Origin: Nyssa sinensis
Lineage: Eukaryota; Streptophyta; Magnoliopsida; Cornales; Nyssaceae
Assembly: GCA_008638375.1 (NCBI GenBank)
Contig: CM018035.1
Span: forward strand, 33,302,638 to 33,366,637
Direction of reading: 5' to 3'
DNA: 64,000 nt
The notes beneath the pieces are model-generated. The model saw nothing but the letters and a program-made list of their open reading frames with translations. It was not told the origin of the DNA and did not search any database. Positions within the stretch are counted from its first letter, which is position 1. Each line of letters opens with the position of its first letter. Shown here piece by piece: positions 47,175 to 60,090 of this stretch. The position numbers were made by a program, and so were the translations under genes.

Positions 47175-48979
47175 TGTGACACATGATTAAGTAGTAAAAA
47201 CCGATGATCATGCTAAGAAACCTACTTCAAGTATGGACTCTTCCAGATAGAGTCTCATTCCCATTAAGACTCTCTTGACAGAGTCCCAGTTCCATTAAGA
47301 CTCCTCCTGACAGAGTCCTATTCCCGTTAGGACTCTCCTGTCAGAGTCCAAGTTCAAGTAGGACTCTTCTCGATAGAGTCTCACTCCCATTAAGACTCTC
47401 CTGCCAGAGTCCTAATCCGAGTAGGACTCTTCCCGAAAAAGTCATACTCCCGTTAGGACTCTTCTACTTATCGGAGGGAGTTTCAGTAACTTTGACATCT
47501 TTTTGCCCACTAAGGGTATTTTGGCACAATCCTACCGTCAGTAGGACTTCCTAATTACTTGAAGGGCATTTTCGTAATTCCTATATCATTTTACCCACAT
47601 TGGAGTAATTTGGTAATTTTAGCTCTTTGGTGACGAATTAGGGGTAATTTGGTCTTTTCATATGTCTGGTGGTAATCTAGATATTCTCTACCAAATTGGG
47701 GGCAATTTGGTAATCTTGAGTGATAGTAATATATTTAGGCTTAATTAGAACTTTATTATTTTAGAGTTTCCATAAATCTAGGTGCTTGATATTTCCTCAA
47801 ATGGAGATATATTGAACCTAGATGTTTTTATTTTAGAGTTTATTTTCCATTTAAATTCTATTTCTGTTTTATCTTATTGGCTTCTGCATGTAGACACAAA
47901 TTCTATTAGTTTGTGCATTGTCATAATTATTTATTAATTCATTTAATTAAGATAATTATTCTTATTTAATTTTCTATTTATATAATTAGATAATTATCAC
48001 TCAAGACATGACCCTAACTCTCCGTTTTAGGGTTTCATCTTAGACCCTTGGATCAAATCTCTATATTTTCCTATAAATAGAAGCGTTTAGGCCATCAGTT
48101 TGAAAGACACGAAAATATACGAAGGGAAGACGATTTTCATAGCCTTACGTTGTTAGGTTAATTCTAGGGTTATTTCTACAAGAACCCTCCCTTTCTTGAG
48201 GCCGAAGCCCTACCAAAGTGATGGCCTTTCTCTGCGAAGCCAGTCAAAGCGACGCTTTCTGAACTGAAGAACAAGTCGGAGATCTACCCCGACTACTACA
48301 ACTAAATAACGTACGCTCTCAAACCCTTAATAGTTTCTTTTTCTTTAGATCCGGTTGATCTCTTCTCTTTTATCACTCTTTATAAAAGAGGGTAAACCGG
48401 ATAACTACATGACTTTGATTCCATTTTTCTGAACGGATATGTAGAAAGCCTTCAGGCCCGAGTCAGATTTATTTCCTATCTTTTCTATTCTATTTTTATT
48501 TCTTTACACTAGATTCTTTATTATTTAATTCCTCCATACTCACATTTTTCTTTTTAGTTTTCTCATAAAAAAATAGCCTTGCAAGTGAATATTCGATGTT
48601 GATCCATTCAGATCAGGCAGGGTGGGTGCCTGACACCTTCCCACTCCATACTTTAGCCCCCGAACCCGTTTCTCTGTGTTTATATTTTTCAATGCTTTGT
48701 CTTTGTTTTGATCCATGTCAAAGAATCTTTAATATGTATTTAGGAATCAAGGCAATGTAATTTATTTTTCATTACTTTCAATTTTCCTTTATATGTATTA
48801 TTCAATCTGTAATGGGTTTACTTGTTTCTTGTCCAAAAATAAACTCGCAACTCCTCAATCTCTCTATCCTCCATAAGAGGCATTTTTTTTCACCTTAAGG
48901 AAAGGAGATAGTCAAGATCCCTCTAAATCCACGGAAAGGGATTAATACACTTTTCTTTTTTTTGGTACTAGCACCCACA
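47175..48979 (+). mobile_element. Putative 5' LTR of an Ogre/Tat-like retrotransposon
   Basis: The right end is placed at CACCCACA (48979), just before a primer-site-like sequence. TATAAATA at 48072-48079 and GGTGCCTGACACCTTCCC-like sequence near 48624-48641 are features I associate with LTRs of Ogre-type elements. The left end (TGTGACACATG at 47175) is a guess. No 3' LTR is in the window. Confidence 0.45.
47234..47468. repeat. Tandem array of about 7.5 hairpin units (31-32 bp)
   Basis: Each unit carries GGACTCT (or AGACTCT) and, 5-7 bases later, AGAGTCC (or AGAGTCT), forming a 6-7 bp stem. The linkers vary more than the stems. Confidence 0.8.
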
Positions 48980-48980
48980 G

Positions 48981-48998
48981 TGGTGACTCCACTAGGGA
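48981..48998 (+). promoter_or_regulatory. Putative primer-binding site of the Ogre/Tat-like element
   Basis: TGGTGACTCCACTAGGGA directly after the LTR end. From memory, similar sites occur in Ogre-type elements. The tRNA is not assigned. Confidence 0.45.
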
Positions 48999-49355
48999 AT
49001 AATGAGGGCTAGACTCGGTGAAGTATTCACTTCAAGGCTATTTTGTTTACTTGTTTTACATTCATTTATTTTTATGATTTATGATAAATGAATGGATGTA
49101 TGCTTGAATGTATGGATGGATGAATTAAAAAATGATTAAAATCTGAGTGCCTTGCACACATATTGCATTTGGACTACATACCCTCTAAACCTTAGACAGT
49201 TAGTAGCCTTCGCCTCATATGCTCACTCAGCTTGGCAGGTGTCACCAGTGAAAGCCCTCTATTCCTTGATCAAATACTGCTTGACTAGGGACACTACATT
49301 CTAATGGCCTAGGGATGGTATGCAAAAAGGTGATGCAGTACCATTTGACCATATT
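48999..49355 (+). mobile_element. Leader of the Ogre/Tat-like element, first part
   Basis: Non-coding sequence following the primer site, interrupted at 49356 by a minus-strand LTR. No gene is seen. Confidence 0.35.
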
Positions 49356-50163
49356 TGTCGCGACCCGAAACCCACCCCATACCAATCTGGTGTCGCGCGG
49401 CCGACCCAATGGCCTTCCCTACTTTTTACATTCTTTGTATCCATGACAATAATATAAAATGTCAACTTAACTAGTAAATTAGCGAAAGTCTTAATATAAA
49501 ATATTGTTTGACAATTGAAAATGTAAACTGACATAAAACCTAAACATAATGCCACTCTTAGGTGGTGAGTACATGGGAGAGACTACATCATTTTATCATG
49601 CTCTTCAACTATCTTCCTAAGCTCCTAAACTCCTAAACTCCTACTATGGTTCTGTAGCATTCTCACCTGAAAAAAATAAGTAAGTGAGGTGAGCTAACAA
49701 AGCTCAGTAAGTAAAAGCCTATCTCTGACACGGGTTAGGATTAACATAGAAAAATATGAACTCATAGGGTGAACATGATAGCCAATCATGGAAACAATTG
49801 CAGTTAACAGTAAAATGCCACAAGGGTCAATGAACAGTAAGGCAAAATAAGCAAGTATGAGTAATGGTATAGCATGATATGGGAAAGCTCAATAATAACA
49901 GTCAACATGAAAATATACTGCCACAATAATCAGTTGCAATCAAGTACAATCAATGAATGAACTGTCAATATAGAATTATTCATAGGGAATGGAAACATCA
50001 TATGAATCCAATAAACGTAAATATATCAGTCAATCATAAGTGATGCATTTACTCTAGTTGGCTTGTAGGGCCTAGCATACCCCCCCTTAACCTTAATGCA
50101 TATAAAATGACCTCATAAATCCATGCATAAAAATGCCTTCATCTCCATATGTCTGTTCACGAA

Positions 50164-50249
50164 CTCGACCAGTAGGTCCCGTCAATCGACCAGTAGGTCC
50201 TGTTAATCGACCCGTAGGTCCTGTCAATCGACCCGAAGGTCCTACCAAC
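50164..50249. repeat. 21 bp tandem repeat, four copies
   Basis: The unit is close to TCGACCAGTAGGTCCCGTCAA. In the Tekay-like LTRs (near 1143 and 56545) the equivalent site, in reverse orientation, has a single copy. Confidence 0.8.
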
Positions 50250-52105
50250 TCAGAAAGCATCAGATAGATATTATGACTGAGCACAAATTCAGCATTTAAT
50301 TAAATCATGATTATCTTATAATTCCATAAGAAGTGTATAAAGAATAGCATGCATGGACATATAACAATAGGCCTTTCAAGGCATAACACAACAATCATGA
50401 TATCGCAGTCAATAACAACCACAAGATAGAACAATATCAATTGTGGAACAATAACAGTTGGTTCGTAGAAGAGTACAAAATTTGGTAGTAATAGAAAGAA
50501 TGTGGCTTGGAAAACCACGTGTAAGAGATAGGATTTTACTTACCTTTTATCCGTGTGATCTACCTCAATATTCTGTAACGTTTCCTTTTCCCTTTGACTT
50601 ACCTATAAATTAGTAAACATGGTCTCAGTTCTAATGTCATTTATCAAATTGTACACCTCATTACTCTAAGTATCTCTTTTACTAATTTAGACTCTACCAT
50701 TGAGTCTGGGATGTCGAAGAAAGTCAGTTTAGGCTTTCACGATTTTTAATTTGGACTTTTATACCGAAAAGGGTAAAACGGTCATTTTACATGTCTCTAT
50801 TTTTTGGGACCTATTTTCACAAATCGGACTTCACTGTTAAGTCCAAAAGGTTTGAAATAATAAAAATTCATTGTTTACTTAGTTCAATCAGAGTCTCTTT
50901 GACTCACATTTGACTCAGGGACATTTTGATATTTTTACGAGTATTTTATTTTTTAGGAGTCTGTCTCGAGAAACAGACCTCACCATTGGGTCCAGAGGGT
51001 CCAAAATAGTAAATTTACACTATTTATTTGTGGAATTTGGACATCAGAAGCTTATTTTAATACCAAGTAATTATTTTATTTAATTTCTTAATTATAATAT
51101 ATAGATCAAGTTCTGTATGACCGATTATTGTGAGGGATTACAGGTCAGTCATACGGCCTTATTTCTCAACCAAATCCCATGGGGTTTGTCTCTCTGTGAC
51201 CCTTGTAACAGGGGCTTCAATTCCCCATTCTTAGATTTTGGTTTAAGGGCTTAATTCCGGATTTGGGTTTCATGACCGAGACTCATAGGTTCGGTTTTGA
51301 GGGCTTTCCCATGTGTTTCCAAGTCGTGGGTCAGTATTTATGGGGTCCTAGAAGGGTCTAGATCAGTTCTAGACCATCAAATTTTAGTTTTATGGAGGTC
51401 GGATCAGACCTGTTACAGGAAGGCCGTTAATGGCGGTTTTGTTACAGTTTTGGGTTTCTAGGCTTATCCGACTGTCCCAATTGATTCAGAACAATTCCAA
51501 GGTCTCATAGGAACATATATATACGGTTCATATAGCTTAAAAATATCAGAAACAATTCCAGATTTAAACAAAAAAATTATGGCAGTTTGGTTGGTTTACC
51601 TTGGTTCGGTGGCTTCCTTTCTTCATGGCTTGGTTCAGGCAATACCTCACTGGTTGCCTCAGTTCAGTCAGAATGCTCAGTCCTCCTCTTCCTCCATAGG
51701 GCATCTCCATGGTTACACCCATTGCTCCACATATACATGCATACAAAGTTGTATACACAAGCCATGGAGACCATCATCTCACTCTCTCTCTAGGATTCTC
51801 TCTCTCTCTATAGATCAGTGCACAAAGCTCTCTATACAGATCTGATTTTCTTCCCCCCATGCATATATGGAGATTGTATATCCATATCATATTTTCTCTT
51901 GATGTTTCATCTCCCCAAATGCATGATGGCATTGCATGCAATTTGGTTGGGAGGAAGGTGTAATCATGGGATAATAGGCATGATGGCTATGGCATAGGGT
52001 GATGCATGCTGAGGTGTTGCATGCTTGTGTATTGGCCACTTTGGGGGAATGGCCAAATCTGAATGGTATTTAAATATATATCTTTGCATATATATTTACA
52101 AAGAT

Positions 52106-52172
52106 GCTCCTATCCTAGTTGGTATTTTTTTGGTAAACTGAATTCTGCCCAGTTTGGTTAAGGGATCAAATG
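52106..52172 (+). other. tRNA-like A/B-box region, antisense to its LTR
   Basis: TATCCTAGTTGGTA (A-box-like) and AGGGATCAAATGC (B-box-like). Homologous to 24509-24580. Confidence 0.4.
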
Positions 52173-52585
52173 CTCTTGGCCACATTTTTTTTTGGTGTTT
52201 TTCCATATTTCAGGTTAAGGCCACGTTTGGTTGCGCAGTAATTCAATTTTCAATGTTTGCTACATAACTTTCATTCCGTAGCTCTTTTTTCGATGCGGTT
52301 TCTTCCGAGAGCTTCATAATTCAGTTAGCTTCAGTGTCAAAGGTTCCATGTCATTTATTAATCATTTGGGATTTTTGGGGTTAACTAATTCGGGTTCCAT
52401 TAGTGTTAAAACGGCATTATTTTACCGATTTAACCAGCAATTTGGGTTCGGGTATTATACCCTCTTTCTCCAGACATATTTAATTATTTCATCGGTCTAT
52501 CATCACCGTCGAGATTATGATTAATTCCCTTTATCGTCCAGTAATTCGGTTCTAGTCATTAATTATACCGGTTCGGGGTGTTACA

Positions 52586-53984
52586 TCATGCATATAATCT
52601 ACCCTAGATTCATGATTCTGGACTTTAAACCCAGTTTTGGTAAGACACACATGGATTTTTTCACTCAATTTTACAAAGTCGAAAAAATCCAGAAAGTCAA
52701 AAAAACTTCCCTTCTGTGCTGGTCGATCTGCACAGAGGTTAAAAGCCTCTATGTGCTAATCGGCACACAAATGAGTGTTGATCAGCACACAAGTGAGTGC
52801 TGATCGGCAATCCCTGTGGGTCGATCGGTACACAGAGAGTTGCCCTCCCACTCTGCAAAATTTTTCCTATTTTCTGAAACTTTTTCAAAAATCTCTGATT
52901 TTTTCCTTAAAAACCAATTTTGTAAGCTGCAATGGGGCTACAAATGAGATTTTCTTGGGTTTTCCTTGAGACTAAACAAGTTAATAACACGTATGTTTTT
53001 CGAAAACAGATACCCACAACTGGCTTGGAGACAGACTAGCCGAGGCCGAAAAAATGACTTTCAAAAGGAAACTTTTTGGGTTTATTCTCATCACATAAAT
53101 CAACTCAAGTTCTAATCATGTTTGGCCCTCATAAAGGTCCGGATCAATTTCAAATATTTTCCCGATCTTTTGGGAACCTTTCCCTCAAAATCTAGGAATG
53201 ACTTTCATTCAAGTCCCCTATTATGCCAAGATTTAGAGGCTAAGTATGACTTTCGAGATTTCACAATCAGGATTCTTTAGTCTTCTTAGGAATCAAGTCA
53301 GGCTCCAATTTGTGGCCCCCATCTCAATTATTCCTATCATGCCAACCACTTAAGATAGGTTTTCAATTCTTTTTCAAGAGTCACCTCTTTTAGGATTCTC
53401 ATCTAGTCAATCAAGGTTTATCTTGGTCCCTCTAGTAAGGTCTAATCAATTCCATTGAGATTGCATCTTCCTAACCTTTAGGATTGCTTTTCTCATTCAA
53501 GAAAATTGTTCCATCCTCTTAAGAGTTAGGGGCTACCTAGGCAACATGCCCCCACTTTTTTTTCAAAAAAAAAAAAATCAAAAAATTTAAATTTAGACTT
53601 CAGAATTCAAAAAAAAAAAATTGCATGCTTCATTTTCTACTAAGGAATGATTTCCTTCTCCATTTAGATTAGATCTTATCCTACTAAAAGTTTTGAAATC
53701 AAAAAACTCTTTACATTATTGGCTTGGATTCAAACTCCTTTACACTCATTTGGTGATAAAAAAAAAAAAAAAAAATTCATTGAGGTTTCCTATCCCACTG
53801 CAGCTTTTATTCTCTCAGTTGAGTTCGAAAATTATGGTATCAAAATCAAGTCAATCACTACACCTTGTCCCTGTGGATCAGGATCAATTACTCCAGATTT
53901 TAGCCAAAATCAGAAAAGACATGGCCAATTATAGAAATGAAACACAGACGCTCTCTTAGACAATCCAAGAACTATTACAACAAG
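52586..53984 (+). mobile_element. Interior of the Ogre/Tat-like element, second part, with a possible gag start
   Basis: Low-complexity leader with a short reiterated block near 52760-52830 and A runs near 53565, 53610 and 53758. A short frame from 53834 (MVSKSSQSLHLVPVDQDQLL) looks helical and continues past a TAG at 53957 for a few codons (TIQELLQQ) until the next element cuts it at 53985. It may be a gag N-terminus. I do not recognise it further. Confidence 0.35.
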
Positions 53985-56900
53985 TGTAATATCCCGACTC
54001 GGGATATGACACGCATACTAAGGTAGACCGGTTGAGTAATGTAACACCAGTTGTAACCTGAGCTGTTTAAGCTCCATATCATGATATTTTATGGAACTGT
54101 ACAATTTTAGGATGTGAATGTTTTGTTTTGTATAGCCAACGTCGGGCGATACTCAAGCAACCTAGGACTGAGTCTCATAATGCGTGCACGCACGCATTTC
54201 TATAGAAGCATGCGTACACATGTATGCCTAGGCCTCAAGATATTAGTGTATGTGAGCGTGCTTAGAACCTAGTGTACACGTATGTATATGGATATATATA
54301 CATGTATAATATGTGTATTATATATGTGTGTATATATATAGTATAATGTATTATATATATAGGTAATTAAATATAAGTAAAAGCAAAGAAAAGGAAGAAA
54401 GGAAAAAGAGAGAAATAGACTCTGTGTGTGATGTGTACAGGCTGTGTGTGTGTGTGTGTGCTGTATAAGTGAAGTATGTATGAGGTATGTGGATGGAAGG
54501 AAGGCAGCAAGGCTACCGACATTGGTGCAAGTGGGGGTGATTAATATACATATATATATAGCATGCATGGTGCGTGGATGGTAGGGATTTAATAGGCGGT
54601 GGAGGGCAGTCAAAGATGGCTGCAAGAAAGGGAGGAAGAGAAAGAAAGATTGTAGGCACCAAGAGAGGAAATTTTCCTATAAATACTGAGAAGTGTTTTG
54701 AGAGAAATCAAAAAAAGAAGAAGGAAACCAAGAAGTTGAGAGGGATCCTGATACTCTAAAGTGAAGGAGAAGAAGAAACAAAAAGAAAAAGAGGGGGAAA
54801 TTGTGAGCCAAAAGCTCACACGGGTGAGTGAAATTTTAGTTTATGTTTTCATGATTTAGGCATATTTGTTTAGTTTTAAATGTAGGGCCTTGATAAGCAT
54901 GAAATTAGAAACTTTTAGGAAAAAAAATCAAGAAGAATGGTGCAGAAATGAAGTAAAAAAGTGAAGTTGCAGGTTTGATAGATAATTCAGGTTCCATAAA
55001 TTTTTATGCTTAAAACCTTGTTTAAACTATGAGGAACTGATCCTCAATAGTGCAGAAACTGTTTAAAGTTAAAATGGACCGTGGTCAGTGGCTCAGGAGT
55101 CACAAAATTGAGAAAGGAGATTTAGCCGGAGTTACTATTTAGGCCTATTCGTGGGGTTCAGGTGATCTACATGGAAAATAGAGGTTGGATTCATAATCTC
55201 CATGATAATGTGAAGAAAACTGCATTGAGAAAGATTTAAAATATGAACTGAAATGGGTCGTCGTTGCCGGAGAAGGCGACGGAACCCTACTGTTGCTTCG
55301 CCGAAAAATCGAGGAGGATGATGAACAGTGAAGAGTGAGACAGTGCCATTTTATACGGTGTTGGGTCGAAGCTGCGTCGTTTAGGTTAAGTGGGTTTTAA
55401 TTAAAAGGGGAATGGGACTGTTTGGTCACGGGCGTAGGGAATTGGTTGGATTAAAATCAGGGAACTTGGATATCCTATATGCAGATAAGTGGCTTAGCCA
55501 CTGTTTGGTTTAGGGATAAAGAGAAAAAAATAACGGGGGCTGCTGCCCCCAAGATTCGAACGGGGAACCAAGGGTAAGGGTATGAGGCGAGTAACCAAGT
55601 TGACAGGCAAGCCCATGTCAACTAAATCGCACAAAAATATATATATATATATATATTATATAACTAATATATAAAATGAAATAAAAAGGAAAAGGGACTG
55701 TGCCCTATGGGATTCAAAACAAGGACCTAACACATGAAACCTTCAAACCTTATCAATTGGACAAGCAAGCCCGTGATACCTCATGCGCATAAATATATAT
55801 ATATATAATATATAAAACCTAAATTTAATTAATTTAATTAAATTAAATACTAGCAAAATAGTCTGATGTCCAAATTAAACAAGTTATTAGTGTATTTTGA
55901 CTATCTCGGACCTTCTGAGTCCATGGTGAGGTCCGTTTTGCGAGACGGGGCTCCAAAAAATAAAGACCCATAGAAACACTAAAATGACCAAAATACCCTT
56001 ATTACTACCCGAACCCAAATGGAATTTCGCGAAAGCCTAAACCGACTTTCTTCGACATTCTAGACTCAGTGATAGAGTCTAAATTAGTATTAGAGATACT
56101 TATGATAGAAAGGCATAAAATTTGATGAATAGCATTAATTTTGAGACGAATCTATTGACATATAGGGAACTTGAAAGGAAAAGGCAAACTCACAGAATAC
56201 TGACCTGGGAATGCATTTAGAGGTAAGTAAATCAATTTCTCTTTTATATGGTATCTCCAAGCCAAGTTTATTCTATTTACTGCCAAACATGTACTCTTGA
56301 ACGTACCTGATATTATTGTTTTCTACAATGTGATATTGTTCTATCTTGTGGACATTGATTGACTGCTATATCATTGTTATCATGCTACACCATGCCTTGA
56401 AAGGCCTACTATTATGTTTTCACTATATACATGATATTATATTTTTATACTTTTATGGAATCACTTATGATCATGGCATATTTATGTATACCGAATTTGT
56501 GCTCAGTCACAATATCCATCTGATGCTTTCTGATACACTGGAGACCTACGGGTCAAGTTCGTGAACGGACATATGGCAATACATTGGAGTTCACTAGGGG
56601 GTATACCAGGTCCCAAAAGACCGAAGGTGTGCCAAGCCTTGACACGGAATAAATGCATCTCTTATATGATTGTTTGATTACGACTGTTGAGTTACACTAT
56701 CCTTTATGATTATCTTGTATTGAGAGACATTTCCTTTTTGATTTGATTGTGATCGGTTTATTGTGGCAGTGCATTCTTGTTGATATATTATCATTGAGAG
56801 TTCTATATTGAAGTTATATCCATTACTCCTGATTGTACATTGTGACCCATTATTCATTGGTCGTTATGGCAATTGTTTTCATTGGCTATCACAGCATCTC

Positions 56901-57359
56901 TTTTCTTATGATTGGCTATCCTATTCCCATTCATGGATTCATATTCTTTTATGATCACCAATACCAGTGTCGGAGTTCTGTATTTACTTGCTGAGCTTTT
57001 GTAGCTCATTCCATCTTACTTACCATTTTTCAAGTAGTGACGCTGCAAGACCCTAGTAGGAGTCTGAGAGCGTAGGAGGACATTTTTGAGGAATGTACCA
57101 GTTTATGTTTAGTTCTCCTATGTATTCACCACCCACGGGTGCTGGTTATGTTAGTTTTGTATTAACAGTTGTAAACCATATTATGTATTGAAAAGACTTC
57201 TACTGATTTTATTGTTGATAAGACTTTCGCTTATTATTGTTTTAAATTTTTAGTACATTACATATTAGTACTATAATACAGGAATGGAAAATGTAGGGAC
57301 GGCCTTAGGGTCGGGCCCACGACACCAGATCCGTATAGAGTGGGTTTCGGGTTGTGACA
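53985..57359 (+). repeat. 5' LTR of Tekay-like element
   Basis: 3375 bp, TGTAATATCCC...GGGTTGTGACA. GT and AT runs lie at 54295-54365 and 54440-54465. The right 2 kb matches 1-1958. Confidence 0.93.
55551..55790 (-). other. Two tandem tRNA-like A/B-box regions, antisense to the LTR
   Basis: On the minus strand, 55551-55620 has B-box-like GTTCGAATCTT with an upstream A-box-like CTGTCAACTTGG. 55690-55790 has TTTTGAATCCC with an upstream GTCCAATTGATAAGG. Neither is a full tRNA. Confidence 0.35.
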
Positions 57360-57362
57360 GCT

Positions 57363-57374
57363 TGGTATCAGAGC
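57363..57374 (+). promoter_or_regulatory. Primer-binding site of Tekay-like element
   Basis: TGGTATCAGAGC just after the 5' LTR, complementary to initiator Met tRNA. Confidence 0.92.
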
Positions 57375-57522
57375 TATAGGTTCGATTGTGAGTTATAGGA
57401 GATAGGACTAGACTTAGAATTGATAGATAGGATTGACGTTTTATTTTATACGATCATTGACTATTATCTTACACATTGACTGGTCATCTCATTGGTTATC
57501 TTCACAGGTTATCTTTACATAC

Positions 57523-58613
57523 ATGGTAAACACGAGGCAAAATCCGTTGCCTATAGATCAGTTAGAGAGACTGATACAGAGCGTCATTGAGCTCTGCCAC
57601 GGATTTAGGCCAGTACTAGTCAGCCTGTACGACAGGAGCAACCTGTTAACATAGGTGGTGATGTAGGTGGTCGACAAGGGAATGAGCGAGGCTCCATATA
57701 CTTATATGAGCAGTTTCAGAAAATGAAACCCCCGACATTTGACGGTATGAGAGGAAGCCACTGTAGCTGAAGAGTGGTTATTAGAGATGAACAGGATTTA
57801 CAAAATGCCTGATATGTATTGAGGTTCAGAAGGTGGCCTATGCCACATATATGCTCAAGGGGATGGCCCATAAGTGGTGGATGATTGAGAAGGCCAGAGA
57901 GCCAGGCATGGACTGGCAACGATTTACCACTATCTTCAACAAGAAGTACTTCCCCCAAGAAGTACGAAATCGGAGAGTTGCTGAGTTCATGGTACTATAG
58001 CAGGGGACGATGACTGTAGAGCAGTACGAGGCCACATTTACTGCCAGATTTGCTCCAAATGTCATTAACAGCGAGGATCTGAAAGCTCACAAGTTCGATA
58101 AGGGGCTGAGATGGTCTATCAAGGATAGACTAAGACCCTAGTGACTGACTACTTACGACGATGTAGTGGAGACGGCCCGGATCATAGAGAGAAGTGGTGA
58201 GGAATTCGCCAAAAGATGAGGGAACCAGAGACAGGGAAGTAACCAGAATAGGAGGCAAGGGCCTTCTTCTTCTAGACAGGGATCTACATTTACCAGACCT
58301 GGAGCTGTATCACAGGCTGACAGGGTCCGATCAAAGGAGATAGGGCAGTACTAGAGGGGGTGCAACCAAATGCCCCCGTTGCGAGAAGATCTATAAAGGC
58401 TAGTGCCTCAAGGATAGCAACACTTGCTACTACTGTGGCCAGGAGGGACATTTTGCGAGAGAGTGCCCTCAGAAGGGTCAGGCCACGACAAGCACTGCTT
58501 CGGCTAAAGCGCCAGCACTCGGAGCAGCAACACCTAGACCCTAGACCCAGAGGAGTGGACAGGGGAACGTCCAACAACAAGCAGGACGAGTTTTCTCCAT
58601 CTTACCAAGAGAC
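57523..58613 (+). pseudogene. gag of Tekay-like element, many lesions
   Basis: It begins MVNTRQNPLP, like the gag of the gag-only element. Fragments in several frames carry a KWWMIEKAREPGMDW-like segment (about 57870-57915, with AHKWWMIEKA visible), MTVEQYEATFTARF (about 58010-58055) and a zinc knuckle CYYCGQEGHFARECP (about 58430-58480). Multiple frameshifts and stops prevent expression. Confidence 0.85.
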
Positions 58614-58912
58614 GTGCAGGCTACAACTTCTGTAGTCGCAAGTACTCTTTTAGTCTGCTCACAGCCTGCTCATGTTTTATTTGACACTAGATCTACACAT
58701 TCATTTATATCCCCTACATATGCTGCTAGATTGAACATAGTGACAGAACCCTTAGGATATTTACTGAGTGTTTCTATACCATCGGGGAAATCCTTGTTAG
58801 GGGATACCATGTATAGGAATTGTGGGATACAGATTGGGGATACACATTTATTTGGTGACCTTATACCATTGGGAATTTGTGGGTTCGATGTTATCCTTGG
58901 AATGGATTAGGT
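58614..58912 (+). pseudogene. Protease of Tekay-like element, active site altered
   Basis: VLFDTRSTHSFISPTYA shows the retropepsin site with Gly of Asp-Thr-Gly replaced by Arg. ICGFDVILGMD follows, then a TAG. It is inactive as it stands. Confidence 0.85.
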
Positions 58913-58983
58913 AGCCGCCAATCACGCTACGATAGACTGTGTGGCCAAGCGAGTTCTTGTACAGAACCCTAGATTTTCAATAG

Positions 58984-60090
58984 TTGATTTTGAGGGAACA
59001 GGGGTGGCTTCCCCACCCTACTTCATTTCCTTTATCCAGGCTAGGCAGTCTGCTTCACAAGGGATGCCATGGTTTCTTATGTAGTGTCCAAGACACTGAC
59101 TCTCAACAGCCTGAGTTAGAGAAAATTCCCATTGCTAGGGAATTTCCCGAGGTATTTCTGGATGATCTTCTAAGGATGCCCATAGATAGGGAGATTGAGT
59201 TTTGCATCGACATACTGCCAGGCACTACACTGATATCCAAGACACCATATAGGATGGCACCAATAGAACTAAAGGAGCTGAAGCTCCAGTTGCAGGAATT
59301 ATTGGACAAGGGTTTTATACGACCCAGCTCGTCACCATGGGGTGCACTCGTATTGTTTGTGAAGAAGAAGGATGGTACCATGAGGCTATGTATTGACTAT
59401 TGAGAGCTGAACAAGGTTACCATCAGGAATAGATATCCACTGCCCAAAGTTGATGATCTGTTCGACCAGTTGAAGGGAGCTCAGATGTTCTCGAAGATTG
59501 ACCTGAGGTCCGGTTATCACCAGCTGAAGGTCAGACCCGCTGACATTCAAAAGATGACATTCAGAACACGATATGCATACTACGAGTTTCTTGTTATGCC
59601 ATTTGGGGTGACCAATGCCCCAGTTGCATTCATGGATACGATGAACCATGTGTTCAAGCCGTACTTGGATGACTTCGTGATTGTGTTCATAGAAGACATC
59701 TTGGTTTACTCCAAGAATTAGGAAGAACATGAGGTACATCTGAAGAGAGTTCTACAGAAGTTGGGGGAGCAGAAGCTGTACGCTAAGCTGAAGAAGTGTG
59801 AGTTCTAGCTCCCTAGTATAGCATTTATGGGACACATGATCAACAAGGACGGAATCTCTGTCAATTCTCAGAAGATCGAGGCAATCATGAATTGGCCTCA
59901 ACCTACAAGTGTCACGGAAGTACGGAGTTTCATGGGGTTAGCAAGCTACTATAGGAGATTTTTCAAGGACTTCTCCAAGATAGCTACACCTATTACCCAG
60001 CTGATTAAGAAGGGTGTTCCTTTTGTTTGGACCGAGGAGCAGGAGAAGAGTTTCCAAGAGTTGAAAGGAGCATCTAGTCACAACTCTTAT
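58984..60090 (+). pseudogene. Reverse transcriptase of Tekay-like element
   Basis: One frame with three stops: TGA at 59401 (from CGA or similar), TAG at 59719 and TAG at 59806 (relatives have Trp). Domains: [20 protein letters not shown], then [27 protein letters not shown] and FIEDILVYS, where the first catalytic Asp of the Ile/Val-Asp-Asp motif has become Glu. The thumb and connection to about 60090 contain MGLASYYRRFFKDFS. Non-functional. Confidence 0.9.

Larger units (their letters stand above)
49356..52585 (-). mobile_element. Minus-strand solo LTR (3.23 kb), older relative of the gag-only element's LTR
   Basis: TGTCGCGACCCGAAACCC to GGGGTGTTACA. The reverse complement of 52000-52330 aligns with 24360-24700 of the gag-only LTR, including the tRNA-like region. 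No primer site or gag is seen. The flanks ATATT and TCATG do not match, so there is no target-site duplication, suggesting recombination between elements or later loss. Confidence 0.8.

Noticed and set aside
57716..59739. Antisense frames across gag and pol of the Tekay-like element
   Set aside because: They are shadows of the degraded sense coding sequence.
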